A stretch of DNA of 64,000 nucleotides from Paracoccaceae bacterium (GTDB lineage Bacteria; Pseudomonadota; Alphaproteobacteria; Rhodobacterales; Rhodobacteraceae), in contig JALHOL010000002.1 in assembly GCA_022843025.1 (NCBI GenBank), positions 462,394 through 526,393 on the forward strand, written 5' to 3'. Shown here in pieces: positions 16,798 to 26,460 of this stretch (position 1 is its first letter; the number at the start of each line of letters is the position of its first letter). The notes beneath the pieces were generated by a model that ran no database searches, was not told the DNA's origin, and saw nothing but the letters and a program-made list of their open reading frames with translations. Made by a program: the position numbers and the translations under genes.

Positions 16798-17898
16798 ATG
16801 GTCTTCGATTTCCTCAAGGGCGAATTCATCGACGTCATCGATTGGACGGATGACACCCGCGATACGATGGTCTGGCGGTTCGAACGGCGCGGCAACGCGA
16901 TCAAATACGGCGCCAAGCTGACCGTCCGCGAAGGCCAGGCCGCCGTCTTCATCCACGAAGGGCAGTTGGCCGATGTCTTCGGCCCCGGCCTCTACATGTT
17001 AGAAACCAACAACATGCCGGTGATGACCACGCTTCAGCACTGGGATCACGGCTTCAACTCGCCCTTCAAGGCCGAGGTCTATTTCATCTCCACCACCCGC
17101 TTCAACGATCTGAAATGGGGCACGAAAAACCCGATCATGTGCCGCGATCCGGAATTCGGCCCGGTCCGCATCCGCGCCTTCGGCACTTATTCCATGCGCG
17201 TAGGCGATCCGGGCAAGTTCATGCTCGAAATCGTCGGCACTGATGGCGAATTCACCGCCGATGAAATCAGCTTCCAGATCCGCAACATCATCATTCAGGA
17301 ATTTTCCCGCGTCATCGCAGGCTCCGGCATCCCCGTGCTCGACATGGCCGCCAACACTGCAGACCTGGGCAAACTCGTCACCACCGCCATCGCGCCGCTG
17401 GTCGCCAATTACGGGCTGACCCTGCCGGAATTCTACATCGAAAACATCTCCCTGCCTGAAGAGGTGGAAAAGGCACTCGACAAGCGCACCTCCGTGGGCA
17501 TCGCGGGCGATCTGAACAAATACATGCAGTTCTCCGCTGCCGAGGCACTCGGAAAACCCGGCTCTGGCGGCGGCGATGCCATGACCGCCGGGATCGGTGC
17601 CGCGATGGGCATGTCGATGGCGCAAAACATGGGGCCATGGGGCGCGCCCGCAGGCGCAGCCGCCCCGCCGCCACCGCCCCCCCCGCCTGCCGCCCGGCAA
17701 TGGCACCTCGCTGAAAACGGCGCGACCAAGGGTCCCTTCACGGAAACCGACCTCGCCGCCCTCATCGCCAATGGCAGCCTGACGCGCAGCACACAGGTCT
17801 GGTCCGCCGGGATGGAGGGGTGGAAGCCCGCCGCCGACACCGATCTCGCCCGCCTCTTCGGCCAAGTGCCCCCGCCACCGCCGCCGCCCGGGGTCTGA
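16798..17898 (+). CDS. SPFH-domain protein with C-terminal GYF_2 domain
   Basis: 366 residues. An SPFH (stomatin/prohibitin/flotillin) domain covers about 25-250, with DTMVWRFERRGNAIKYGAKL, GQAAVFIHEGQLADVFGPG and GEFTADEISFQIRN. A Met/Gly segment and an eight-proline run link to a GYF_2 domain (about 300-350: WHLAENGATKGPFTETDLAALI, then WSAGMEGWKPAAD), ending in another polyproline run. It lacks a membrane helix, so membrane association would be peripheral. It resembles Bacillus YdjI, which works with zinc-ribbon YdjG and PspA. The zinc-ribbon gene follows after three bases. GTGTGAAAG precedes the ATG. Confidence 0.88.
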   Translation: MVFDFLKGEFIDVIDWTDDTRDTMVWRFERRGNAIKYGAKLTVREGQAAVFIHEGQLADVFGPGLYMLETNNMPVMTTLQHWDHGFNSPFKAEVYFISTTRFNDLKWGTKNPIMCRDPEFGPVRIRAFGTYSMRVGDPGKFMLEIVGTDGEFTADEISFQIRNIIIQEFSRVIAGSGIPVLDMAANTADLGKLVTTAIAPLVANYGLTLPEFYIENISLPEEVEKALDKRTSVGIAGDLNKYMQFSAAEALGKPGSGGGDAMTAGIGAAMGMSMAQNMGPWGAPAGAAAPPPPPPPPAARQWHLAENGATKGPFTETDLAALIANGSLTRSTQVWSAGMEGWKPAADTDLARLFGQVPPPPPPPGV

Positions 17899-17901
17899 AC
17901 C

Positions 17902-18990
17902 ATGCCCGACGATCGCCAGCACTGGCCCTGCAATCAATGCGGGGCCGACCTTCGCTATGCGCCGGGGGCCACCGAACTGGTCTGCGACCATTGCGGCGCG
18001 CGCCAGCCCATCCCCGACCTGCCCGCCGCCCGCAGCAGCACCCTGAACGAGATCGACCTCGCCCGCGGCCTGTCCGATGATCTGCCCTCTGCCCAGATGG
18101 AACAGGTCCGCATCACGCCCTGCCCCTCCTGCGGCGCGCAGGTGGAATTTCAGGGCGCGACCCACGCCACCGAATGCCCCTTCTGCGCCACCCCGGTCGT
18201 GATCGGCACCGGCGAGGAACGCCGGATCAAACCGCAGGCCGTCCTGCCCTTCGCACTGGACGAAAAGCAGGCCCGCACCGCGATGACAAACTGGCTGGGC
18301 AGCCTCTGGTTCGCCCCCAACGGCTTGCAGGAATATGCCCGCAAGGGCCGCGCGCTGAACGGCCTCTATGTCCCCTACTGGACCTTTGACGCCGCCACCC
18401 GCTCGCACTATCGCGGCCAGCGCGGCGATCATTACTACGAATCCCGCACGGTCACCCGCAATGGCCGCACGGAAACCGAACAGGTTCGCCGCACCCGCTG
18501 GTCGTCGCGCTCTGGCTGGGTCAGCCGCCGCTTCGATGATGTGCTGATCCTCGCCAGCCAAAGCCTGCCGCGCCAATACACCGACAATCTGGCCCCTTGG
18601 GACCTGTCCGCCCTGCAACCCTGGCAAAAGGACTTCCTCGCCGGCTTCACGGCCGAGGGCTACACCGTCACCCTCGCCGATGGCCACGCCATGGGGCGCG
18701 AGGTGATGTCGGGCATCATCCATCAGGACGTCCGTCAGGACATCGGTGGCGACGAACAGCGCGTCGAGGATGTCGATACCGACTGGAGCGCGGAAACCTT
18801 CAAGCACATCCTCCTGCCGATCTGGATGGCCGCCTACAAATACAACGGCAAAAGCTACCGCTTCGTCGTCAACGGCCAGACCGGCAAGGTGCAGGGCGAA
18901 CGCCCGTGGAGCGCATGGAAGATCGCCTTCGCCATCCTCGCGGGCCTCATCGTCGCGGGCATCGTGCTGGCCGTTACCCAGTCGCGCTGA
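17902..18990 (+). CDS. dual zinc-ribbon protein with C-terminal membrane anchor
   Basis: 362 residues. Two zinc ribbons are clear: CNQCGAD with CDHCGA (about 10-33) and CPSCGAQ with CPFCATP (about 74-95). The middle region is a conserved beta-rich domain starting GLYVPYWTFDAATRSHYRGQRG, and the C-terminus is a single membrane helix (about 335-356). This is the YdjG-like architecture, similar to proteins often labelled TFIIB-type zinc-ribbon or replication-restart related. It starts three bases after the SPFH gene, so the two are almost certainly co-translated partners at the inner membrane. Confidence 0.82.
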   Translation: MPDDRQHWPCNQCGADLRYAPGATELVCDHCGARQPIPDLPAARSSTLNEIDLARGLSDDLPSAQMEQVRITPCPSCGAQVEFQGATHATECPFCATPVVIGTGEERRIKPQAVLPFALDEKQARTAMTNWLGSLWFAPNGLQEYARKGRALNGLYVPYWTFDAATRSHYRGQRGDHYYESRTVTRNGRTETEQVRRTRWSSRSGWVSRRFDDVLILASQSLPRQYTDNLAPWDLSALQPWQKDFLAGFTAEGYTVTLADGHAMGREVMSGIIHQDVRQDIGGDEQRVEDVDTDWSAETFKHILLPIWMAAYKYNGKSYRFVVNGQTGKVQGERPWSAWKIAFAILAGLIVAGIVLAVTQSR

Positions 18991-19470
18991 ACGCGAAAAC
19001 CCTGAAACCCCGTCCCGGGCTTGGCCCGGGACCTCTCTCCCCGTATCCCCGAAGCGGTGGCCCAAAACCAACCCATCCGCCGCGCCCCCCCAAACGGCAC
19101 ACCGCCCGGCAGGTCCAAGGCACCGCCCTGCCCCCTCACCTTGGCCCAAATACCCAATTCAACCCAACCCCAGCAGGCCACCCTCCCAGAACCCTCTCCC
19201 CGGAAATTGCGTCAATTTCCGCCGCGATTTCTGCGCCAGAAATCGCCCCCTCCACCCCGACTCACCTCATGGTTAACGGCCTGATACCCCACCGCGCGTA
19301 TGCACAGCCGTCTGCACCACGCGCTGCACCGGCAGCGGCATTGCAAAACCGGCCCAGCCCGCCAAATTAATCCAGCGCCCGCAACAGCTTACCCGCACTC
19401 CCCGCCCCGCCGCTTGACACCGCCCCCGCCCCGCCGCATCACCCCTCCAAACGCATCCTTGGGGGCCCTG
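18991..19470. other. 480-base gap with hairpins and a dispersed repeat
   Basis: No gene is convincing here. In order it holds a 9-bp hairpin GTCCCGGGC/GCCCGGGAC (19012-19032), a copy of the dispersed motif ending TTGGCCCAAATACCC (19135-19155), and two adjacent AT-rich hairpins (19202-19246). The last part, before purC at 19471, is C-rich. The purC promoter should lie here but I cannot place it. Confidence 0.6.
19202..19246. repeat. pair of AT-rich hairpins, locus 1
   Basis: GGAAATT/AATTTCC (19202-19220, five-base loop) is followed by GCGATTTCTG/CAGAAATCGC (19224-19246, three-base loop). Both arms are perfect. Confidence 0.75.
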
Positions 19471-20430
19471 ATGACCGACCTCACCCGCATCCTGGCACAG
19501 GCCCATATCGCGGAACTGCCCAACCCCTATTTCGGCAAGGTCCGCGATTGCTATGACCTGCCCGATGGCACCCGCATCCTGATCTCGTCCGACCGCATCT
19601 CCGCCTTCGACCGCATCCTCGCCGCCATCCCGTTCAAGGGCCAGGTCCTGACCCAGACGGCGAAATTCTGGTTCGACCACACCGCCGACATCTGCCCTAA
19701 CCACGTGATTTCCTATCCCGATCCCAACGTCGTCATCGGCAAACGCCTCACGATCCTGCCTGTTGAAATCGTCGTGCGTGGCTACCTTGCGGGCACCACC
19801 GGAACCTCGATCCTCACGCTCTACAAACAGGGCCAGCGCGCTATGTATGGCCATACCCTGCCCGATGGCCTGCGCGACAATCAGGCCCTCCCCGCCCCCA
19901 TCATCACCCCCACGTCAAAGGCCTTCGACGGCGGCCATGATGAACCGCTCACCGCGCAAGAGATTGTTTCCCAAGGGCTTCTCACGCAGGCGCAATGGGA
20001 TGAAGTGTCGGCAAAGGCCCTCGCCCTCTTCGCCCGGGGTCAGCAGATGGCATCTGAGCGCGGCCTGATCCTGGTCGACACCAAATACGAATTCGGCACG
20101 GATGCCGACGGCAACATCCTGCTGGCGGACGAAATCCACACCCCCGATTCCAGCCGCTACTGGCTCGCCTCCGGCTATGCCGAGGCCTTCGCCAATGGCA
20201 CCCGCCCCCCCAGCTTCGACAAGGACGTGATCCGCGCCTGGGTCGCCGCCCGCTGCGACCCCTATACCGACCCGATCCCCGAAATCCCGGCGGAAATGAT
20301 CCAGCACACCGCCCAAGTCTATATCGACGCGTTCGAGGCGATCACAGGTCAACCTTTCCAGCCCGACACCACCGGTGACACCCCCCTCGCCCGCATCCGC
20401 GCCAACCTCGCCCCGTGGTTTTCGCGCTGA
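19471..20430 (+). CDS. purC: phosphoribosylaminoimidazole-succinocarboxamide synthase
   Basis: 319 residues, the long SAICAR synthetase form. Conserved blocks are [12 protein letters not shown] near the N-terminus, [33 protein letters not shown], and the catalytic [25 protein letters not shown]. It ligates aspartate to CAIR with ATP in purine synthesis. ATG 19471 fits the family start MTDLTRIL; the frame upstream is uninformative Pro-rich sequence. No other pur genes are near. Confidence 0.96.
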   Translation: MTDLTRILAQAHIAELPNPYFGKVRDCYDLPDGTRILISSDRISAFDRILAAIPFKGQVLTQTAKFWFDHTADICPNHVISYPDPNVVIGKRLTILPVEIVVRGYLAGTTGTSILTLYKQGQRAMYGHTLPDGLRDNQALPAPIITPTSKAFDGGHDEPLTAQEIVSQGLLTQAQWDEVSAKALALFARGQQMASERGLILVDTKYEFGTDADGNILLADEIHTPDSSRYWLASGYAEAFANGTRPPSFDKDVIRAWVAARCDPYTDPIPEIPAEMIQHTAQVYIDAFEAITGQPFQPDTTGDTPLARIRANLAPWFSR

Positions 20431-20431
20431 A

Positions 20432-20464
20432 TGTTTGCGCTAACACTGCGCAATCCGCTATGGT
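20432..20464 (+). promoter_or_regulatory. LacI-family-type operator overlapping a promoter
   Basis: TGTTTGCGCTAACA (20432-20445) differs by one base from the perfect palindrome TGTTAGCGCTAACA, the form typical of LacI-family sugar regulators, including CceR-like sites in Rhodobacter. A promoter TTGCGC-N18-TATGGT (20435-20464) overlaps it, so repressor binding would block transcription of the sugar kinase gene at 20489. Confidence 0.5.
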
Positions 20465-20488
20465 CCGCCCCAATCCAAGGAGGCCTGA

Positions 20489-21412
20489 ATGATTCTCAGC
20501 TGTGGCGAAGCCCTGATCGACATGCTCCCCCGCACCACCACGCTGGGTGAACCCGCCTTTTCGCCCTATGCCGGGGGGGCGGTGTTCAACACCGCCATCG
20601 CCCTTGGCCGCCTCGGCGCACCATCGGCGTTTTTCTCGGGCATTTCCAATGACATGCTGGGTCAGATCCTGACCGAAACGCTGGAAGCGTCCAAGGTCGA
20701 CACCCAATACTGCGCCCGCTCTGACAGGCCAACCACCGTGGCCTTCGTCAAGCTGGTCGACGGCCAGGCCACCTATGCCTTCTACGATGAAGGCACCGCA
20801 GGCCGCCTCCTGTCACAGGATGAACTCCCCACCCTTCCCGCCACCATCACCACCCTATTCTTCGGCGGCATCTCCCTCGTGAATGACCCCGCCGCCTCCA
20901 CCTACGCCGCCCTTCAGGCCCGCGAGGCCGCCACCCGCGTCACCATGATCGATCCGAACATCCGCCCCGGCTTCATCGCCGGCAAGGAACCGCAATACCG
21001 CGCCCGGATCGAAGGCATGATCGCTCGCGCCGATATCGTGAAACTGTCGGATGAAGATCTGCACTGGCTGCTTGGCCCCGGCGACGTCTCCGCCCTCGCC
21101 CGCCAAGTGCTTGAAAAGGGGCCGAAACTCGTCTTCATCACCGAAGGCGCATCCGGCGCCCGCGCTATCACCGCCACGCAGAACCGCTTTGTCGCCGCCA
21201 CCCGCGTCACCGTGGCCGATACCGTCGGCGCAGGCGATACCTTCAACGCAGGGGCGCTGGCCGCGTTGCATGAGGCAGGCGCGCTTTCCAAATCCGCTCT
21301 GACCACCCTCTCCGACGCCACGCTGGACGCCGCCCTCACCCTCGGCACAAAAGCCGCCGCCGTCACCGTCTCCCGCCCCGGCGCCAACCCGCCCTGGCGG
21401 CACGAATTGTGA
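20489..21412 (+). CDS. PfkB-family carbohydrate kinase (fructokinase-like)
   Basis: 307 residues of the ribokinase/PfkB fold. The N-terminal [14 protein letters not shown] and [17 protein letters not shown] form the sugar site; the C-terminal [17 protein letters not shown] holds the catalytic Asp (about 247). It phosphorylates a sugar with ATP; fructokinase is the closest match by motif, but 2-keto-3-deoxygluconate kinase is possible. A purine-rich AAGGAGGCCTGA precedes the ATG. The operator upstream suggests control by a LacI-type regulator. It overlaps dtd by four bases (GTGA). Confidence 0.85.
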   Translation: MILSCGEALIDMLPRTTTLGEPAFSPYAGGAVFNTAIALGRLGAPSAFFSGISNDMLGQILTETLEASKVDTQYCARSDRPTTVAFVKLVDGQATYAFYDEGTAGRLLSQDELPTLPATITTLFFGGISLVNDPAASTYAALQAREAATRVTMIDPNIRPGFIAGKEPQYRARIEGMIARADIVKLSDEDLHWLLGPGDVSALARQVLEKGPKLVFITEGASGARAITATQNRFVAATRVTVADTVGAGDTFNAGALAALHEAGALSKSALTTLSDATLDAALTLGTKAAAVTVSRPGANPPWRHEL

Positions 21413-21843
21413 GGGCGATCCTCCAGCGCGTCAGCCGCGCCTCGGTCACCGTCGATGGCGTGGTGACGGGCGAAATCGGCGCGGGCCTCCTGATCCTCAT
21501 CTGCGCGATGGAGGGTGACACCAACGCACAGGCCGACCAGCTTGCCGCCAAGATCGCCAAGCTGCGGATTTTCAAGGATGATCAGGGCAAGATGAACCTG
21601 TCGGTCCGCGATATCGGGGGCGCGGCACTGATCGTGTCGCAATTCACCCTTGCCGCCGATCTGCGCGGCAACCGCCCCGGTTTCTCCACCGCCGCCAAAC
21701 CGGATGAGGGCAAGCGCCTCTACGAATACTTCACCGCCAAGGTGCAGGCCGAAGGCATCCCCACTGCCAATGGCATCTTCGGGGCCGACATGGATGTCAG
21801 CCTCAACAACGACGGCCCCGTCACAATCTGGATGGAGGTCTGA
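21409..21843 (+). CDS. dtd: D-aminoacyl-tRNA deacylase
   Basis: 144 residues starting with GTG at 21409, inside the TGA of the upstream kinase. The DTD signatures are SQFTLAAD (about 79-86) and the C-terminal cis-Pro motif in [11 protein letters not shown]. It frees tRNAs mischarged with D-amino acids or glycine. [17 protein letters not shown] is the standard N-terminus, which supports the GTG start. It converges on the acyl-CoA synthetase gene with a 26-base gap. Confidence 0.95.
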   Translation: MRAILQRVSRASVTVDGVVTGEIGAGLLILICAMEGDTNAQADQLAAKIAKLRIFKDDQGKMNLSVRDIGGAALIVSQFTLAADLRGNRPGFSTAAKPDEGKRLYEYFTAKVQAEGIPTANGIFGADMDVSLNNDGPVTIWMEV

Positions 21844-21869
21844 GGCCCAAAGGCCTCAGACTGTCCAAA

Positions 21870-23759
21870 TCAGTCCGTCCATTCCCAAGGCCCGGTGAAC
21901 CCGCCCAGCAATTCGGCCACCTTCGCCTCATCCACGGGCCCGTTACGCACAAGCCGCGCGACCAACCCGCGCTTCTTGTCCTCCACCACTTCCGCCACAT
22001 GCGCGCCGATGCCTGCCTCGGCAAGCGCCGCGTCATAAACCCGCGTGATCGCCTTGCGCCGCAGGTCGGGCTTGAACACCTTGCCCACCGCCGTTTTGGG
22101 TAATTCGGCAAGAATTTCAATGTGTTTAGGGATCGCCGCGCGTTCGTGGATATGGGTCTGGGCATAGGCCATAAGGGCGTCCACCCCCACCTCCTTGCCC
22201 TTGATCAGTTCCACATAGGCGCAGGGCAATTCGCCCGAATGCACATCCGGCTGCCCGATCGCGCCGACAAAGGCCACCGCATCATGCTTCATCAACCCTT
22301 CCTCGATCACCGCCGGGTCAATGTTATGCCCACCCCGGATGATCAGGTCCTTTGCGCGGCCCGTGATGAACAGATACCCATCCGCATCAATCCGCCCCAG
22401 ATCGCCGGTCCGCAGGAACCGCCCTTCGGCAAACAGACCCTTGTTCTTGTCCACCTCCGTATAAGTCGATCCCTCGAACACGCCGGGATTGGCGACGCAG
22501 ATCTCGCCCACCTCATCCACCCCGCATTCGCGGAACCCCTCGCCCGCCTGCAACAGGATCCGCACTTGCGTATGCGGGAAGGGCAAACCGACCGACCCGA
22601 TCTTCTTCGTCCCCCCCGGCGGGTTCACAGAAACAAGGCAGGTGCATTCCGTCAGGCCGTACCCTTCCACGATCTCCACCCCGGTCGCCTTGAAGAACTT
22701 GTTATAAAGCTCCACCGGCAAAGGCGCAGACCCGGAAAACGCGTTCCGCAGGCTTGAGATATCGGCATCAATCGGCCGCTGCATCAACGCGGCCAGCGCC
22801 GTGGGCACGGTGATCAGATAGGTGCATTTCCACCGCTCGATCAGCTTCCACAGATTGTCGAAAACCCCCTCGCCCCGATACCCCGCAGGCGTGGGAAACA
22901 CCACATGCGCCCCCGATGCGATCATCGACATCAGGATCGGATAGGCCGCAAACACATGAAACAGCGGCAGCGGGCACATCACGCAATCGGTTTCCTTGAA
23001 CAGCAGGCGCCGCCCCAGCCAGCCGTTATAGACCATGCCGGAAACCTTGTGCTGCGCCACCTTGGGCATCCCCGTGGTACCGCCCGTGTGGAAATAGGCC
23101 GCCACCCGGTCTTCCGTGCGATCCTCGAATGTCAGCCGGTCCGCAGGTTGCCGCGCCATCTCGGCGGCAAAGCTTTTCACATTGGCCAGATGCGACACGG
23201 GGTTCTTGGACCGGATCAGCGGCACGATCCATGATTTCGGCGGCGCGAGATAGCGCACAAGGTCCACCTCCAGCACCGTCTTGACCGAAGGCGCGTGTTT
23301 CACCGCCTCGGCCACCTTTTGCGGCACATCCGTCTTGGGGAACGCCTTCAGCGTGACCACCACCTTGGCCCCGGTTTCCCGCAGGATGGCGCTGATCTGT
23401 TCGGCCTCCAGCAGCGGGTTGATCGGGTTCACGATCCCCGCCACCGCCCCGCCCAGCAGGGTGATCGCGGTTTCAAGGCTGTTGGGCATCACATAGGCCA
23501 CCACATCCTTTTCCCCAACCCCAAGGCTGCGGAACAGGTTCGCCGCCTGCGTCACCTTGCCATGCAAGGCGCTCCACGTCAGCGTTTCGGCCTTTTCCTT
23601 CGGCCCTGAAAGGATCTGATAGCTGATGGCAGGGCGCGACCCATGGGCGGCTTTCGTCCGGCTCAGGAATTCATACATCGTGCGCGCCATGCCGCGCGCT
23701 TCCCAGGGCATCTCTGCCTCAATCGCCTTCACATCCGCCAGATTTGCGAATTCACCCAT
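21870..23759 (-). CDS. acyl-CoA synthetase (AMP-forming)
   Basis: 629 residues from ATG 23759, preceded by GGGGAGGAC; a frame to 23861 extends beyond it without support. ANL-superfamily motifs are present: AAYFHTGGTTGMPK (P-loop, about 270), VEGYGLTECT, LRTGDLGRIDADGYLFITGRAKDLIIRGG, and the catalytic Lys in PKTAVGKVFKP. The enzyme activates a carboxylic acid, probably a fatty or aryl acid, to its CoA ester in the cytoplasm. An unusually long tail beyond the catalytic Lys (about 70 residues) is present. It stands alone. Confidence 0.88.
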   Translation of the reverse strand: MGEFANLADVKAIEAEMPWEARGMARTMYEFLSRTKAAHGSRPAISYQILSGPKEKAETLTWSALHGKVTQAANLFRSLGVGEKDVVAYVMPNSLETAITLLGGAVAGIVNPINPLLEAEQISAILRETGAKVVVTLKAFPKTDVPQKVAEAVKHAPSVKTVLEVDLVRYLAPPKSWIVPLIRSKNPVSHLANVKSFAAEMARQPADRLTFEDRTEDRVAAYFHTGGTTGMPKVAQHKVSGMVYNGWLGRRLLFKETDCVMCPLPLFHVFAAYPILMSMIASGAHVVFPTPAGYRGEGVFDNLWKLIERWKCTYLITVPTALAALMQRPIDADISSLRNAFSGSAPLPVELYNKFFKATGVEIVEGYGLTECTCLVSVNPPGGTKKIGSVGLPFPHTQVRILLQAGEGFRECGVDEVGEICVANPGVFEGSTYTEVDKNKGLFAEGRFLRTGDLGRIDADGYLFITGRAKDLIIRGGHNIDPAVIEEGLMKHDAVAFVGAIGQPDVHSGELPCAYVELIKGKEVGVDALMAYAQTHIHERAAIPKHIEILAELPKTAVGKVFKPDLRRKAITRVYDAALAEAGIGAHVAEVVEDKKRGLVARLVRNGPVDEAKVAELLGGFTGPWEWTD

Positions 23760-23881
23760 GTCGTCCTCCCCTGTCCCGCCCCCCATTATCCTCCCGGAGG
23801 GCAGTTTGTAGCGCAAGGATGATGGCTCACGCACGGCCCCGCAAGACGCGATGGCACGCAATACGCAACGTCAAAGCGGGA

Positions 23882-25660
23882 TCACGCCTGCCCGTCGGTG
23901 AATTGCAGCCGCGCCAGTCTGGCATAAAGGCCGCCTTCCGCCACCAACGCCTCATGCGTTCCTTCGGCGACGATCTGGCCCTTGTCGAACACCACGATCC
24001 GGTCCGCCCGCTTCACCGTGGCCAGCCTGTGCGCCACGACCAGCACGGTCCGCCCCTCAGAGAGGCTTTCCACCGCCGCCTGCACCGCACGCTCGGATTC
24101 CGCATCAAGCGCCGATGTCGCCTCGTCCAGCAGCAGCACCCGCGCATCGCGCAGGATCGCCCGCGCAATGGCGATGCGCTGCTTCTGCCCACCCGACAGC
24201 ATCACCCCCCGCTCGCCCAGCCAGGTGTCATAGCCCTGCGGCAGCGCCATCAGGAAATCATGCGCCGCCGCCGCCTGCGCGGCCGCCTCCACCTCGGCAT
24301 CCGTGGCATCCGGGCGGCCAAAGCGGATGTTTTCCCGCGCTGATGCCGCAAAGATCACCGGGTCCTGCGGCACCAGCGCAATCGCACGGCGGAAATCGCC
24401 CCGCGCCATATCGCGCAGGTCAACGCCGTCCATCCGCACCGCGCCCTCTTGCGGGTCATAGAACCGCATGAGCAGTTGCAGGATCGTCGTCTTGCCCGCC
24501 CCCGATGGCCCCACCAGCGCCACCGTCTCACCCGGCGCCACCCGCAGGCTTACCCCGTTCAGGGCCGAAACCTCCGGCCGCGCCGGATAGCGGAAGGTCA
24601 CGCCCTCGAACGCGATATCCCCCCGCACCGGGCGGGGCAGCGCCTCAGGTGTGGCCGGGTCCATCACCGGGTCCTCTGCGCCCAGCAGTTCCACCAGCCG
24701 CTCCGTCGCCCCCGCAGCACGCTGCACCTCGCCCCAGATTTCCGACAGCGCCCCCACGGCCCCGGCCACGATCACCGCATAGATCACGAATTGCACCAAT
24801 TCGCCCGGCGTCATCACCCCCGCGCGCACATCCCGCGCGCCGATCCACATCACGCCCACAATCCCGGTAAAGGTCAGGAAAATCACGATCACCGTCATCA
24901 GCGCTCGCACCCGAGTGCGGGTCTGCGCCGCGCCATAGGATTTTTCCGTCACCTCGGCGAACGATGCCCGCGTCCGCGCCTCATGCGTAAAGGCCTGCAC
25001 CGTCTGCACCGACATCAGCGCCTCGGACGCCGTCCCCGATGAGTTGGCGATCCAGTCCTGCGTCTCGCGGCTCAGGCCCCGCAACCGCCGCCCCAACACG
25101 ATGATCGGCACCACCACCGCCGGCACGATCAGCAGCACCAGCCCCGACAGCTTGGCCGATGTCAGGAACAGCAACGCCATGCCGCCCACCAGCATCAGAA
25201 TGTTGCGCAGCGCCACAGAGACAGACGATCCGATCAGCGACAGGATCAGCGTCGTATCCGTGGTGATCCGGCTCAGCACCTCGCCTGTCAGCAATTTCTC
25301 AAAAAACGCCGGGCTCAGGCCCATCACCCGGTCAAACACCGCGCGGCGAATATCCGCCACCACCCGCTCACCCAGCTTGGTCACAAGGTAGTAGCGCACC
25401 CCCGTCCCGATCGCGAGCAGCGCCGCTATGCCCAGCGCTGCGCCGAAATACTGGTCCAGAATCGCCACATCCTCGTTGAACCCGTCGACCACCCGCCGCA
25501 CGGCCAAAGGCAGCAGCAAACTCATCCCCGCCGTCAGCACCAATGCCGCAATGGCAAGCGCCGTCATCCCCCGATAGGGCCGCAGAAAGGGCGCAAGCCC
25601 ACGCAGCGCGCCCACCTGCTTTGAGCTTGCGCGCATTTCTGCACTGTCGTCCTTGGCCAT
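23882..25660 (-). CDS. ABC exporter, fused transmembrane and ATPase (MsbA-like)
   Basis: 592 residues: six membrane helices (about 20-310), then a nucleotide-binding domain with Walker A GPSGAGKTT (about 383), Q-loop, signature LSGGQKQR, Walker B VLLLDEATSALD and the His switch in VAHRLAT. Half-transporters like this work as dimers exporting lipids or drugs. FEKLLTGEVLSRITTDT is the usual coupling-helix region. The substrate is unknown. It is divergent from the HAD gene. Confidence 0.92.
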   Translation of the reverse strand: MAKDDSAEMRASSKQVGALRGLAPFLRPYRGMTALAIAALVLTAGMSLLLPLAVRRVVDGFNEDVAILDQYFGAALGIAALLAIGTGVRYYLVTKLGERVVADIRRAVFDRVMGLSPAFFEKLLTGEVLSRITTDTTLILSLIGSSVSVALRNILMLVGGMALLFLTSAKLSGLVLLIVPAVVVPIIVLGRRLRGLSRETQDWIANSSGTASEALMSVQTVQAFTHEARTRASFAEVTEKSYGAAQTRTRVRALMTVIVIFLTFTGIVGVMWIGARDVRAGVMTPGELVQFVIYAVIVAGAVGALSEIWGEVQRAAGATERLVELLGAEDPVMDPATPEALPRPVRGDIAFEGVTFRYPARPEVSALNGVSLRVAPGETVALVGPSGAGKTTILQLLMRFYDPQEGAVRMDGVDLRDMARGDFRRAIALVPQDPVIFAASARENIRFGRPDATDAEVEAAAQAAAAHDFLMALPQGYDTWLGERGVMLSGGQKQRIAIARAILRDARVLLLDEATSALDAESERAVQAAVESLSEGRTVLVVAHRLATVKRADRIVVFDKGQIVAEGTHEALVAEGGLYARLARLQFTDGQA

Positions 25661-25785
25661 GTCTCTTCCCTGCGTAGCGCCTCAGGGGTTTAGGCAATGC
25701 CCCGCTGCGGGGCAAGCGCCCCGATGGTCGCGCCCCCCCTTACACCCTTCCACCGCCTGTGCCAGATTGCATCAAAGGGGATCCC

Positions 25786-26460
25786 ATGTCCGTTACCACG
25801 CTTGTCTTCGATGCCTATGGCACGCTGTTCGACATCGCCGCCCCGGCCCGCCGCGCCGCCGACGGCCACCCGGCTCTTGCGGCAGTCTGGCCCAAACTGG
25901 CCGAAGATTGGCGGCGCAAGCAGCTGGAATACACATGGCTGCGCACCATCACCGGTGCCTATGCCGATTTCGCGCAGGTCACCGCCGACGCGCTCGATTG
26001 GGCGATGCAGGCGCATCACCTGTCCGATCCGGCCCTGCGCCGCGATCTGCTGGCACTTTACGATGAACTTGATGCCTTCCCCGAGGTTGCGGAAACGCTT
26101 CACAATCTCAAATCCACCGGCCTGCATCTTGCCATCCTGTCCAACGGCACGCCCGCGATGCTCGCCTCTGCTCAGGCCGCGGCCGGATTGACCGGGCTCA
26201 TCGACACCACCCTGTCCGTCGACTCTGTCCGCACCTACAAACCCCATTCCAGCGTTTATGCCTTGGTTCAGGCGCATACCGGCGCGAGGCCGCAGAACGT
26301 GCTTTTCGTCTCGTCCAATGGCTGGGATATCGCAGGCGCCGCCCGCTTCGGCTTTCGCACCGCTTGGGTAAACCGCGCGAATGCCCCGCAAGACCGCCTC
26401 CCCCAAGGACCGCTGCACGAAATCCCCGACCTCACCCATTTGCCCCGGCTGATTGCATGA
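25786..26460 (+). CDS. haloacid dehalogenase, type II
   Basis: 224 residues from ATG 25786 (AAAGGGGATCCC before it); ATG 25759 is an unsupported extension. The HAD nucleophile is Asp in VFDAYGTLFD (about 9), with LSNGTPAML, the Lys in SVRTYKPHSSVY, and SSNGWDIAGAARFGF, all typical of L-2-haloacid dehalogenases. It hydrolyses a C-halogen bond or, in many relatives, other small substrates. Its TGA overlaps the ATG of the next hydrolase by four bases, opening a three-gene coupled operon to 28252. Confidence 0.9.
   Translation: MSVTTLVFDAYGTLFDIAAPARRAADGHPALAAVWPKLAEDWRRKQLEYTWLRTITGAYADFAQVTADALDWAMQAHHLSDPALRRDLLALYDELDAFPEVAETLHNLKSTGLHLAILSNGTPAMLASAQAAAGLTGLIDTTLSVDSVRTYKPHSSVYALVQAHTGARPQNVLFVSSNGWDIAGAARFGFRTAWVNRANAPQDRLPQGPLHEIPDLTHLPRLIA

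Noticed and set aside
19012..19032. GTCCCGGGC/GCCCGGGAC hairpin as a specific terminator
   Set aside because: This is a common dispersed hairpin in Proteobacteria and has no U-tract, so it is not specific evidence for termination.
16999..19149. Very long open frame antisense to the SPFH and zinc-ribbon genes
   Set aside because: Open only because of high GC third positions on the coding strand; no motif, no ribosome site, and the plus-strand genes are well supported.
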